Below are positions 1 through 6,388 of a DNA stretch of 10,145 nt, piece by piece. The notes beneath the pieces are model-generated. The model searched no databases. It was not told the DNA's origin and saw only the letters and a program-made list of their open reading frames with translations. The stretch is from assembly GCA_003165095.1 (NCBI GenBank), contig PLSH01000086.1, positions 5,609 to 15,753 of the forward strand. Direction: 5' to 3'. This stretch comes from Acidobacteriaceae bacterium. Lineage in GTDB: Bacteria; Acidobacteriota; Terriglobia; Terriglobales; Acidobacteriaceae. The position numbers and the translations under genes are program-made. Every line of letters begins with the position of its first letter. Positions within the stretch are counted from its first letter, which is position 1.

Positions 1-472
1 GTTTATCGCGCCGGTGCTCCCGGTGTCAATGATCTTTTTGATTCACGCTCCGCCTGGCGAAGACCAAGGTCCCCGCGGGGGCAGAAACCGGAGCGCGTGG
101 ATGGACGATCAAACGATCGGGACTTGCTCGCTTGTAACTTACATTATCCCGGGGATTTCCGGTGAGAAATCAGTATGAATATCCAAGTAACTCGACGTTA
201 GCCTGGCTGCGTAAGGTTTTATTGACGCGTGGCTGACGAGGACGCCGCGCAGGCGAGTTATCCCTAATTCGAAATGACAATAATTTCGTCAAGCGCCCGG
301 TGACAATGAATCATCACTTTCGGAGGTGTCTTGATTTCGAAAGGACTTCTATTTCCATTAGAATCAATAGCGCGGGCGGGCGCGGCGATGGACGGGCGGC
401 CTGAAAGCGCCGGTTGCGCTATGATTGCGTCTATATAGGTGAGCAGCCTGCTTCCCCTGGAGGCTTGCCCCG
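1..472. other. Intergenic/upstream region, no supported gene
   Basis: No convincing coding sequence is visible. Plus-strand frames 1 and 2 are open from the window edge to stops at 163-165 and 176-178. Either could be the tail of a truncated upstream gene, but neither peptide (54 and 58 codons) shows a recognisable motif. All three minus frames are closed by stops within the first 60 bases. About 120-365 is less GC-rich than the rest of the window and holds small inverted repeats: GATTTC/GAAATC (154-159/166-171), CGAAAT/ATTTCG (270-275/283-288) and CTTTCG/CGAAAG (317-322/338-343). A -10-like TATGAT (420-425) and a TATATA (432-437) lie before the S41 gene, but neither has a good -35 at normal spacing. 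The region probably carries the promoter and control sites of the S41 gene; the exact promoter is not resolved. Confidence 0.6.
459..463 (+). promoter_or_regulatory. Shine-Dalgarno GGAGG for the S41-family gene
   Basis: A perfect GGAGG lies 9 nt upstream of the GTG at 473. A second in-frame GTG (476) and a third (482) follow at once. The spacing favours 473, but 476 cannot be excluded, and the choice changes the protein by only one to three residues. Confidence 0.65.
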
Positions 473-1672
473 GTGGTGTGTGTGTCGCGATTTTTCCAAC
501 GATTTGTGTTTGTGCTTTCCGTGGCGATTGCTGCCACTCTGTTCCTGGGATTTCTCCTAGGCGAGTTTCATGTGTTGGGGGTTCGCGCCGGCGACGAGCA
601 GGATGGCGCCTATCAACAGATGGGCGTTTATGCCGACGTGCTCAGACACATCCAGAGCGACTACGTGACCGAGCCGAACATCGGGGACGTGACGACCGGG
701 GCGCTGCACGGACTGCTGGAATCGCTGGACGCGGATTCAAGCTACCTGACTCCGGCGGAGTACAAGATCTACAAGGACCGTCCCACGGGCGGCAACGCGC
801 AGGAGGGAATGACGGTTTCAAAGCGGTTTGGGTATGCCACGGTTGTAAACGTGGTGCCGGGATCGCCGGCCGAACATGATCACCTGGCTGACGGGGATGT
901 GATTGAGTCAGTGGGCGGCAAGTCGACGCACGAACTGTCACTGGCGGTGATCCGGATGATGCTGGAAGGCAAGCCGGGGACAACGATCGACGTGACTGTG
1001 ATCCGGCCGCTCAAGCCGGATCCGGAAAAGCTGACGCTGATGCGGGCGGTGGTTGCGGCGCCGGCCCTGAACGAGCAGCAATATGAGAATTCGACCATCC
1101 TGTATCTGAAGCCGGGAGCGCTGACGGCGGCGCGGGTTGACGAGATTGGGGCCAGGATCAAGAGCGCGGGCAAGGGCCACAAGATTTTGCTGGACTTGCG
1201 CGACAGCACGGGCGGCGACGCGCAGCAGGGGTTGCGGCTGGCGAACTTCTTCATCAAGCAGGGGACACTGGCGACGCTCGAGGGCCAGCAGTTTCCGATT
1301 CAGACATTCACGGCGGACCCCGGCAAGGTGTTGACCGATGCACCGGTTGCGGTGATCGTGAACCGCGGCACATATGGCGCGGCTGAGCTTGCCGCAGCGG
1401 CCATTGAGGACTTGAAACGCGGAGACGTGGTTGGCGAGCGCACCTTTGGCGAAGGCTCGGTGCAGAAGACCATCGACCTGCCCGACGGCGCCGCCCTGAT
1501 GCTGACGGTAGCGAAATACGAGAGCCCGGACGGCAAGAAGATTCAAGACGTCGCGGTGACGCCGAATGTTGCGGTGACCTCGCCGCTCGAAGAAGAAGAC
1601 GAAGGCGTGACCCCGCCCAACGGGGACGAGATGCTGAACAAGGCGCTCGATCTGCTGAAAGCAAAGGGGTAA
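473..1672 (+). CDS. S41 (CtpA/C-terminal processing) peptidase family protein, probable pseudoprotease
   Basis: A 399-residue protein of the S41 carboxy-terminal processing peptidase family, which normally cleaves envelope proteins. The N-terminus (about 10-37) is a hydrophobic signal anchor, placing the protein outside the inner membrane. An S41 N-terminal helical region (about 45-105) carries the typical LESLDADSSYLTPAEY segment. A PDZ domain follows (about 111-190, with VVPGSPAEHDHLADGDVI), then the S41 core from about 200. Fold motifs remain: DLRDSTGGD (241-249), VNRGTYGAAEL (296-306) and TFGEGSVQ (324-331). Canonical CtpA/CtpB/Prc have GSASASEI with the middle Ser as nucleophile and a Lys 25 residues later in FGKG. 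Here those positions are Gly302 and Glu327; only the following Gln (Gln331) is kept. The reading frame is intact and shows no sign of decay, so the protein looks maintained but catalytically altered. It may be a scaffold, a chaperone-like PDZ protein, or use another residue. The start is GTG with GGAGG 9 nt upstream. The family call is firm; activity is doubtful. Confidence 0.9.
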   Translation: MVCVSRFFQRFVFVLSVAIAATLFLGFLLGEFHVLGVRAGDEQDGAYQQMGVYADVLRHIQSDYVTEPNIGDVTTGALHGLLESLDADSSYLTPAEYKIYKDRPTGGNAQEGMTVSKRFGYATVVNVVPGSPAEHDHLADGDVIESVGGKSTHELSLAVIRMMLEGKPGTTIDVTVIRPLKPDPEKLTLMRAVVAAPALNEQQYENSTILYLKPGALTAARVDEIGARIKSAGKGHKILLDLRDSTGGDAQQGLRLANFFIKQGTLATLEGQQFPIQTFTADPGKVLTDAPVAVIVNRGTYGAAELAAAAIEDLKRGDVVGERTFGEGSVQKTIDLPDGAALMLTVAKYESPDGKKIQDVAVTPNVAVTSPLEEEDEGVTPPNGDEMLNKALDLLKAKG

Positions 1673-1673
1673 G

Positions 1674-1722
1674 GGCAGTCGTCAGTGGCCAGTGATCGGT
1701 GATCAGGGGTTAGGGATCGGTC
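1674..1722 (+). repeat. Degenerate heptamer tandem array (consensus RTCAGTG)
   Basis: Seven consecutive 7-nt units start 2 nt after the S41 stop codon: GGCAGTC, GTCAGTG, GCCAGTG, ATCGGTG, ATCAGGG, GTTAGGG, ATCGGTC. The G at unit position 5 is the same in all seven and the other positions vary within a few bases. Strict 7-nt phasing without indels argues for decayed tandem duplication. Part of the array (1693-1705) can also fold as TGATC-GGT-GATCA, but no T-run follows, so it is not an obvious terminator. Confidence 0.6.
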
Positions 1723-1810
1723 TTTGCTTGCTTGATTTTGGGGCGTGCGTTGGATGATCTCTGCCTTAGTCGTTGATTGCTGTTTTCGCCTCTCATTTCA
1801 TGATTTTCTG

Positions 1811-1878
1811 GTCCCGTTCCTTATCTCTTGATTTCCTTTCCCTGCCCTGTTCCCTGTTCTCCGGTTCCTTGCTTTCTC
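1811..1878 (+). repeat. Pyrimidine-rich degenerate repeat tract (CCCTGTT-like units)
   Basis: A strongly strand-biased C/T tract in the S41-PBP intergenic region. CCCTG occurs at 1840-1844, 1845-1849 and 1852-1856, and TTCCTT/TTCCCT-like units are spaced at roughly 7 nt on both sides. It reads as a second, more degenerate heptamer array of opposite composition to the one at 1674-1722. There is no coding potential of note. The boundaries are approximate. Confidence 0.4.
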
Positions 1879-1950
1879 CCGAGGCTGAGGGGTGGTTCCG
1901 CTCTTGCACTGCGTGGTACCGGTTTCACTTGAGGAGCGCGCTTTCGGAAT

Positions 1951-1988
1951 GCGGAGATGCTAGCCTTTAGCTGAAGCATCTTCACCGC
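1951..1988 (+). promoter_or_regulatory. Stem-loop in the leader of the PBP gene
   Basis: GCGG plus AGATGCT (1951-1961) can pair with AGCATCT (1975-1981) and CCGC (1985-1988). This gives 11 base pairs broken only by a 3-nt bulge (1982-1984), around a 13-nt loop that itself contains AGC/GCT. The hairpin ends 36 nt before the GTG start and upstream of the Shine-Dalgarno. No U-tract follows, so it is not a typical intrinsic terminator. It could be an mRNA-stability or leader element, or a protein-binding dyad in DNA. The pairing is seen directly; the function is inferred. Confidence 0.45.
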
Positions 1989-2006
1989 GAAAGCCTGAGA
2001 GGTGCC

Positions 2007-2014
2007 GGAAGAGG
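2007..2014 (+). promoter_or_regulatory. Shine-Dalgarno GGAAGAGG for the PBP gene
   Basis: A purine-rich GGAAGAGG ends 10 nt before the GTG at 2025. It supports that GTG as the start, since no ATG or GTG lies in frame just upstream. Confidence 0.5.
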
Positions 2015-2024
2015 CGTACATCGC

Positions 2025-4556
2025 GTGGCTGCGACCCCCCATCGACCCGCGGCGACCCGCGGCCCGGTATTGCGCGGACCGAGTTCGTTCGATCCGGATC
2101 CTGTCCGGCGGCGAGCGCCCCTGCCGATTCCCGCGCATCGGCGGCGCAAGCTAGCCGGGCGGTCGGCGCTGGCGGTGCTGCTGGCACTGGCGGCGGTGAC
2201 CGGTTCTCTGGCCGGACTGATGCTGGTCTACTCCGCGGATCTGCCGCAGATCAACGATCTGGAGAACTATCGCCCATCGACGACCACGGACTTATACGAC
2301 CGCAAAGGTCGCATTATCGGCTCGTTTGCACTGGAGCGCCGCGAAGTGGTGGGCTACGACGGATTTGCGCCGGTATTGCGCGAGGCCGTGGTTTCGATTG
2401 AAGACAAGAACTTCGAGTCGCATTGGGGCATCAACGTTTTACGGGTGGCGGGCGCGGCATGGCACGATATCCGCAGCCACGGACGGGCGCAGGGCGCCTC
2501 GACGCTGACCATGCAACTGGCGCGCAACCTATTTCTTTCAGACGAGCGCACCGCCGGACGCAAGATTCAGGAGGCGTATCTCGCCATCCAGATCGAGCGC
2601 GCATTTACCAAGCAGCAGATTTTTACGCTGTACGGGAACCAGATTTACCTGGGCAGCGGGATGTATGGGTTTGAGGCGGCATCGGAGTTCTACTTTGCAA
2701 AGCACGCGAAAGACGTGAATCTGACGGAAGCGGCGCTGCTGGCGGGATTGCCGAAGGGGCCGGTGGCGTTTTCGCCGCTTTTGAATCCGGACCGGGCGAT
2801 GCGGCGGCGCAACCTGGTGCTGAGCGAGATGGAATCAGACGGGGTGATTACGCATGTACAGGCCGAGGCGGCGCGCAGCGCGCCGCTGGGACTGCACCTC
2901 ACGCAGCCGGCAGGCTCGGTGGCTCCGTGGTTTCAGGAAGAGGTGCGGCGCGAACTGGATAAGCGATTTGGGAGCGAAGAGGTGCACGAGGCAGGACTGC
3001 GCGTGGACACTACGCTGGACCTGGACCTGCAGGAGACGGCGAATCGCGCGGTAGCGGACGGAGTGGCGGTGTACGAGCGGCGGCACGGGTGGAAGGGACA
3101 CGTGGAGAATGTGCTTACCGGCGGCGCCCCGCTGGAGGATTACCGGCATCCGGACTGGGCGGTGCAGTCGAACGCCGGGGATTACGTACACGCGCTGGTG
3201 ACGCGGGCGCTGCCGCTGGAGATACGGGCGCGCATCGGTCCCGCAGGCAAGGAGGACGCAGAGGTTGTTCTCTTGCCGGCGGACTGGGAATGGACGGGCG
3301 AGCGCTACGGCGACGGGCTGGTGAAATCCGGCGACGTCATCTATGTACACCTGACGGGAGCGATGGAGGGGGGCGCGCGCAGGGCGACGCTGGAGCAGGA
3401 CTCCGGGGCGCAGGGATCGCTGATGGCGATGGACAACACCAGCGGCGATGTACTGGCCATGGTAGGCGGGCGGGACTACGCGCTGTCAGTGTTCAACCGC
3501 GCCACGCAGTCTGAGCGGCAGGTGGGCTCAAGCTTCAAACCGTATGTGTACACGGCGGCGATCGAAGACGGGGTGAAGCCCACGGACATCATTGTGGATG
3601 GGCCGGTGAGCTTTGGGGGTTACACGCCGCACAACTACGAGAACGACTACAAGGGCGCGATGACGATTGCTAATGCGTTTGCGGAGTCGCGCAATATTCC
3701 GGCGCTGAAGCTGGCGGCGCGGGTGGGCATTCACAAGGTGATCGACGTAGCGCACCGGTTTGGGGTGACGTCGAACATTCCCGCGTATCTGCCGGTGGCG
3801 CTGGGCGCGGTGGAGATCACGCTTGAGGAGCAGGTGGCATCGTATTCGGTGTTTCCGAACGATGGGATACGCGTGTCGCCGCGGCTGATCCGCAAGGTGT
3901 CGAATGCGGACGGGATCACGCTGTGGGAGGACAAACCGACGGTGAACGAGGTAATCGACCAGCAGACGGCGCGAACGATGATGATCTTGCTGCGGGGCGT
4001 GACCGCGCACGGTACGGGGCAGGCGGCGGCGAAGCTGAATCATCCGCTGGGCGGGAAGACGGGCACGACGAGCGACTTTACCGACGCGTGGTTTCTGGGA
4101 TTTTCACCATCGATCACCTGCGGCGTTTGGGTGGGCTACGACAGCCGTGAATCGCTGGGCGAAAAGGAGACTGGCGCGATGACCGCACTGCCGATCTGGA
4201 TGAATTTCATGAAGGTGGCGATTGCGGGGAAGGACGACGAGCAGTTTCCGGGCGATGAAGAGGGTCCGCCGATGGATCGAGCGGGGTTGCAGCCGGCTGC
4301 AAAGCCGGGAACGACGCCGGTGCCGCGCATCAATCCGATGGGAACGAATACGGCGGCTAGGCCGGTTGCGCCGGTTCCGCGGGCGATTCCAGCGAACCAG
4401 GCTGGCGGCAGGTTGATTGCGAAACCAGGTACTGCGCCGCGAACGACGGGAGCACTGGTCAGGCCGGCGCTGCCTCAGGTTTCGACTCCGGTGAGGCCCG
4501 CTGCGATCATAAGGCGTGCGCTGGATACGAGCAGGGGAATTCCACAAACACAGTGA
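2025..4556 (+). CDS. mrcA: PBP1A-type bifunctional class A penicillin-binding protein
   Basis: An 843-residue peptidoglycan synthase: glycosyltransferase (GT51) plus transpeptidase. It has a basic cytoplasmic N-terminus (1-46) and one membrane anchor (about 47-69). The GT51 domain (about 85-265) has EDKNFESHWG (catalytic Glu126), QGASTLTMQLARN (157-169), RKIQEAYLAIQIE (second Glu at 183) and LTEAALLAGLPKGP. An OB-like linker (about 385-445) is the part that points to PBP1A rather than PBP1B/C. The transpeptidase domain (about 465-735) has all three active motifs: SSFK (Ser502, Lys505), SRN (555-557) and KTGT (678-681). All catalytic residues are present, so it should be active in both reactions at the outer face of the inner membrane. 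The last 100 or so residues (about 745-843) are a Pro/Ala/Arg-rich low-complexity tail with KPGTTP (760-765) and KPGTAP (800-805). The start is GTG. It is separated from the S41 gene by 352 nt and is probably transcribed independently. A hairpin lies in its leader. Confidence 0.95.
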   Translation: MAATPHRPAATRGPVLRGPSSFDPDPVRRRAPLPIPAHRRRKLAGRSALAVLLALAAVTGSLAGLMLVYSADLPQINDLENYRPSTTTDLYDRKGRIIGSFALERREVVGYDGFAPVLREAVVSIEDKNFESHWGINVLRVAGAAWHDIRSHGRAQGASTLTMQLARNLFLSDERTAGRKIQEAYLAIQIERAFTKQQIFTLYGNQIYLGSGMYGFEAASEFYFAKHAKDVNLTEAALLAGLPKGPVAFSPLLNPDRAMRRRNLVLSEMESDGVITHVQAEAARSAPLGLHLTQPAGSVAPWFQEEVRRELDKRFGSEEVHEAGLRVDTTLDLDLQETANRAVADGVAVYERRHGWKGHVENVLTGGAPLEDYRHPDWAVQSNAGDYVHALVTRALPLEIRARIGPAGKEDAEVVLLPADWEWTGERYGDGLVKSGDVIYVHLTGAMEGGARRATLEQDSGAQGSLMAMDNTSGDVLAMVGGRDYALSVFNRATQSERQVGSSFKPYVYTAAIEDGVKPTDIIVDGPVSFGGYTPHNYENDYKGAMTIANAFAESRNIPALKLAARVGIHKVIDVAHRFGVTSNIPAYLPVALGAVEITLEEQVASYSVFPNDGIRVSPRLIRKVSNADGITLWEDKPTVNEVIDQQTARTMMILLRGVTAHGTGQAAAKLNHPLGGKTGTTSDFTDAWFLGFSPSITCGVWVGYDSRESLGEKETGAMTALPIWMNFMKVAIAGKDDEQFPGDEEGPPMDRAGLQPAAKPGTTPVPRINPMGTNTAARPVAPVPRAIPANQAGGRLIAKPGTAPRTTGALVRPALPQVSTPVRPAAIIRRALDTSRGIPQTQ

Positions 4557-4559
4557 TGG
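4557..4559. other. 3-nt convergent junction between the PBP gene and ribF
   Basis: The TGA of the plus-strand PBP gene (4554-4556) and the TGA of the minus-strand ribF (4560-4562 read in reverse) are 3 nt apart. No hairpin with a T-run is visible on either strand around the junction, so the two transcripts probably overlap at their 3' ends or end by Rho. Confidence 0.7.
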
Positions 4560-5576
4560 TCAGGCCCCTTCGTGAGGCGTATGGTCTCCCGCCAGCCGGA
4601 AGTACCGCTGCGCCCGCGCCACATCTTTGAAGATTTGCTCCTTCAGGGCTTCCGGGGAGGGCCACTGGATTTCGCCGCGGAGGCGGAGCAGGAATTCGAG
4701 TTCGAGCGGAGTTTGGTCGTCGAGCGCGATGGCTTCCGAATTCCCGAGGGGCTCGAAGTTGAGGATGTGGGACTCTACGGCGAAGGAGGGTTCGCCGAAG
4801 GTGGGGCGGTTGCCGAGGTTGGTGACAGCCTGAAATGCGCGCCCGTTTATGTTGAGCCGCGTGACGTAGACACCGAAGGCCGGGAGCAGGCCGCTGTAGG
4901 ACGCGAGATTGACGGTGGGCAGCAGCAGGCGGGTACCGATGCCGCGGCCGCGGGCGGGCGTGGAGAGCACGGCGAAGGGACGGCCGAGCATCCAGCGTGC
5001 GCGGCGCATGTCGCCGGCGGCGATGAGCGCGCGAACGGCTGAGCTGGAGATTTCAAGGCCATGCACGCATACGGCTTCATGGACGCGCACCGTAAAACCA
5101 AGCTGGTTGCCGAAGGCGGCCAATTCCCGAACGCCGGCCACTGCGCCCGAGCCGAATCGGAAACTCCGGCCCTCGTGAATGCTGCGCACGCCGAGCGCGG
5201 CGACGAGAATGCCGCGCACAAACTGCTCGGCAGACAGACCGGCGAGCGCGGCGTCGAAGGGGAGCACGACGACGGCATCGATGCCGGTTCCAGCGAGGAA
5301 ACGGAGGCGCTCGGCAAGCGGAGTGAGCAGGCCGGGCGCCTGGCCGGGACGGAGAAAATGTTCGGGGTGAGGATCGAAGGTGATGGCGATGGATTGCGCG
5401 TCGATCTGGCGCGCTTCAGCAGCCACGGCGGAGAGAATGTTGCGATGGCCGAGGTGGACGCCGTCGAAGTTGCCGATGGCGGCTACCGAGGGACCGAAGG
5501 CGGCGGGAATCTCCGCGAGCGAACGGAAGACGGGGACGAGCCCTGAATCCTGCGCCTGGCTGGAAGGGTTGTTCAT
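4560..5576 (-). CDS. ribF: Bifunctional riboflavin kinase / FAD synthetase
   Basis: A 338-residue cytoplasmic enzyme that phosphorylates riboflavin to FMN and adenylylates FMN to FAD; the length is normal for the family. The N-terminal FAD synthetase nucleotidyltransferase domain (about 28-190) has GNFDGVHLGH (35-44) and TFDPHP (66-71), then FRFGSG (139-144) and SSSAVR (177-182). The C-terminal riboflavin kinase domain (about 195-328) opens with LGRPF (197-201) and keeps PTVNL (220-224), NLGNRPTFGE (253-262) and the catalytic Glu in VESH (Glu268). Compared with the usual SSTxIR and GFPTAN motifs, the third Ser of SSSAVR and the LLP preceding TVNL are divergent, but the essential PTxN and Glu remain. 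It is the last gene of the minus-strand unit. Its ATG overlaps the stop of the hydrolase gene by 4 nt (ATGA at 5573-5576), with no clear Shine-Dalgarno, which suggests translational coupling. No FMN riboswitch was recognised. Confidence 0.94.
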   Translation of the reverse strand: MNNPSSQAQDSGLVPVFRSLAEIPAAFGPSVAAIGNFDGVHLGHRNILSAVAAEARQIDAQSIAITFDPHPEHFLRPGQAPGLLTPLAERLRFLAGTGIDAVVVLPFDAALAGLSAEQFVRGILVAALGVRSIHEGRSFRFGSGAVAGVRELAAFGNQLGFTVRVHEAVCVHGLEISSSAVRALIAAGDMRRARWMLGRPFAVLSTPARGRGIGTRLLLPTVNLASYSGLLPAFGVYVTRLNINGRAFQAVTNLGNRPTFGEPSFAVESHILNFEPLGNSEAIALDDQTPLELEFLLRLRGEIQWPSPEALKEQIFKDVARAQRYFRLAGDHTPHEGA

Positions 5577-6370
5577 AGGGTCACGGGCACACTCAAGCCG
5601 TCGTAAGCCAGCCTGACATTTTCAGGCAGGGTGCGGTTGGTTTGTTCGTGGCCCAGGTCGTGAGCGATGTGGGTGAGCCAGGTTTGGCGTGCGCCGATGC
5701 GGCGCGCCCAGTCGAGCGCCTGCTCAACGGTGGCGTGGCTGGGATGAGGCATGTGGCGCAGCGCGGAGAGGACCAGAACTTCTACGCCCTCGAGCAGGGC
5801 CACGCTGGAGTCGGGAATGGCGCTGACGTCGGTGAGGTAGGCGGCGCGGCCGAAGCGGAAGCCGCTGATTTCCATCTCGCCGTGCATGACGGGAATGCGT
5901 AGAACGTCAACGCCGCAGACGGGATTTTGCGCGGCCACGGGCACCAATTGCACGCGAGCGCGATTGATATAGGTAGCCTGGGGCGAGAAGGTGTATTCGA
6001 AGACTTTTTCGAGGGTGGCGATGGTGTCGGGTGCGGCGTAGAGCGGGATGGGGCCGGCGGCACGGAAGGCGGGGAAGCTGAGGGGGCGGAGATCGTCCAT
6101 GCCGAGAATGTGGTCGGCGTGGCCGTGGGTGTAAAAGACGGCGTCGACGCGGGTGAGTCCAATGCGGAGGGCCTGTTCGCGAAAGTCGGGGCCGGTATCA
6201 AAGACGATGGCGCGCACGGCAGGGTCCGTGGAGGCGCTCCAGCGCAGCAGCACGGAGGGGCGCAGGCGGCGGTCGTGGGGGTCAGCCGAGGTGCAGACGG
6301 GGCAGGCGCAGCCCAGGGTGGGAACACCCATCGATGTTCCCGTACCCAAAAATGTGAGCGTACCTTCCAT
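5573..6370 (-). CDS. PhnP-like metallo-beta-lactamase-fold phosphodiesterase
   Basis: A 265-residue cytoplasmic metallohydrolase of the MBL fold. The N-terminus reads FLGTGTSMGVP, then GCACPVC with Cys21, Cys23 and Cys26. Metal ligands are THGHADH (His82, His84, Asp86, His87), His163, Asp181 and His234. THIAH also supplies His237, three residues after His234. This matches what is known of E. coli PhnP, where a Cys-rich N-terminal loop plus a late His bind a structural zinc and the HxHxDH cluster binds the catalytic metals. PhnP hydrolyses 5-phosphoribosyl 1,2-cyclic phosphate, but no other phosphonate (phn) gene is nearby. The substrate here is therefore unknown; a general cyclic-phosphate or nucleic-acid phosphodiesterase role is possible. 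The start lies 18 nt after the DUF1844 stop, with a weak GGA about 5 nt upstream, and the end overlaps ribF. The fold and metal sites are secure; the substrate is not. Confidence 0.9.
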   Translation of the reverse strand: MEGTLTFLGTGTSMGVPTLGCACPVCTSADPHDRRLRPSVLLRWSASTDPAVRAIVFDTGPDFREQALRIGLTRVDAVFYTHGHADHILGMDDLRPLSFPAFRAAGPIPLYAAPDTIATLEKVFEYTFSPQATYINRARVQLVPVAAQNPVCGVDVLRIPVMHGEMEISGFRFGRAAYLTDVSAIPDSSVALLEGVEVLVLSALRHMPHPSHATVEQALDWARRIGARQTWLTHIAHDLGHEQTNRTLPENVRLAYDGLSVPVTL

Positions 6371-6388
6371 CAGAATCCAGTGTAGGCT

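Noticed and set aside
1..178. Truncated end of an upstream plus-strand gene
   Set aside because: Two plus frames are open but short and motif-free. Neither can be preferred, so no CDS is claimed.
414..437. Promoter TTGCGC ... TATATA before the S41 gene
   Set aside because: The spacer is only 12 nt, and the nearby TATGAT (420-425) has no -35 at 16-18 nt. Not supported as a sigma70 promoter.
439..879. Alternative-frame open frame (146 codons) overlapping the S41 gene
   Set aside because: It is Arg/Gly-rich with no motif, while the overlapping frame gives a complete S41-PDZ protein.
1693..1705. Intrinsic terminator after the S41 gene (TGATC-GGT-GATCA)
   Set aside because: The stem has only 5 bp, is not GC-rich and lacks a T-run. 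It is better explained by the heptamer array.
1773..1970. Small open frame (65 codons) in the S41-PBP gap
   Set aside because: It is created by the pyrimidine-rich repeat tract (Leu/Ser/Phe-rich), with no ribosome site and no recognisable motif.
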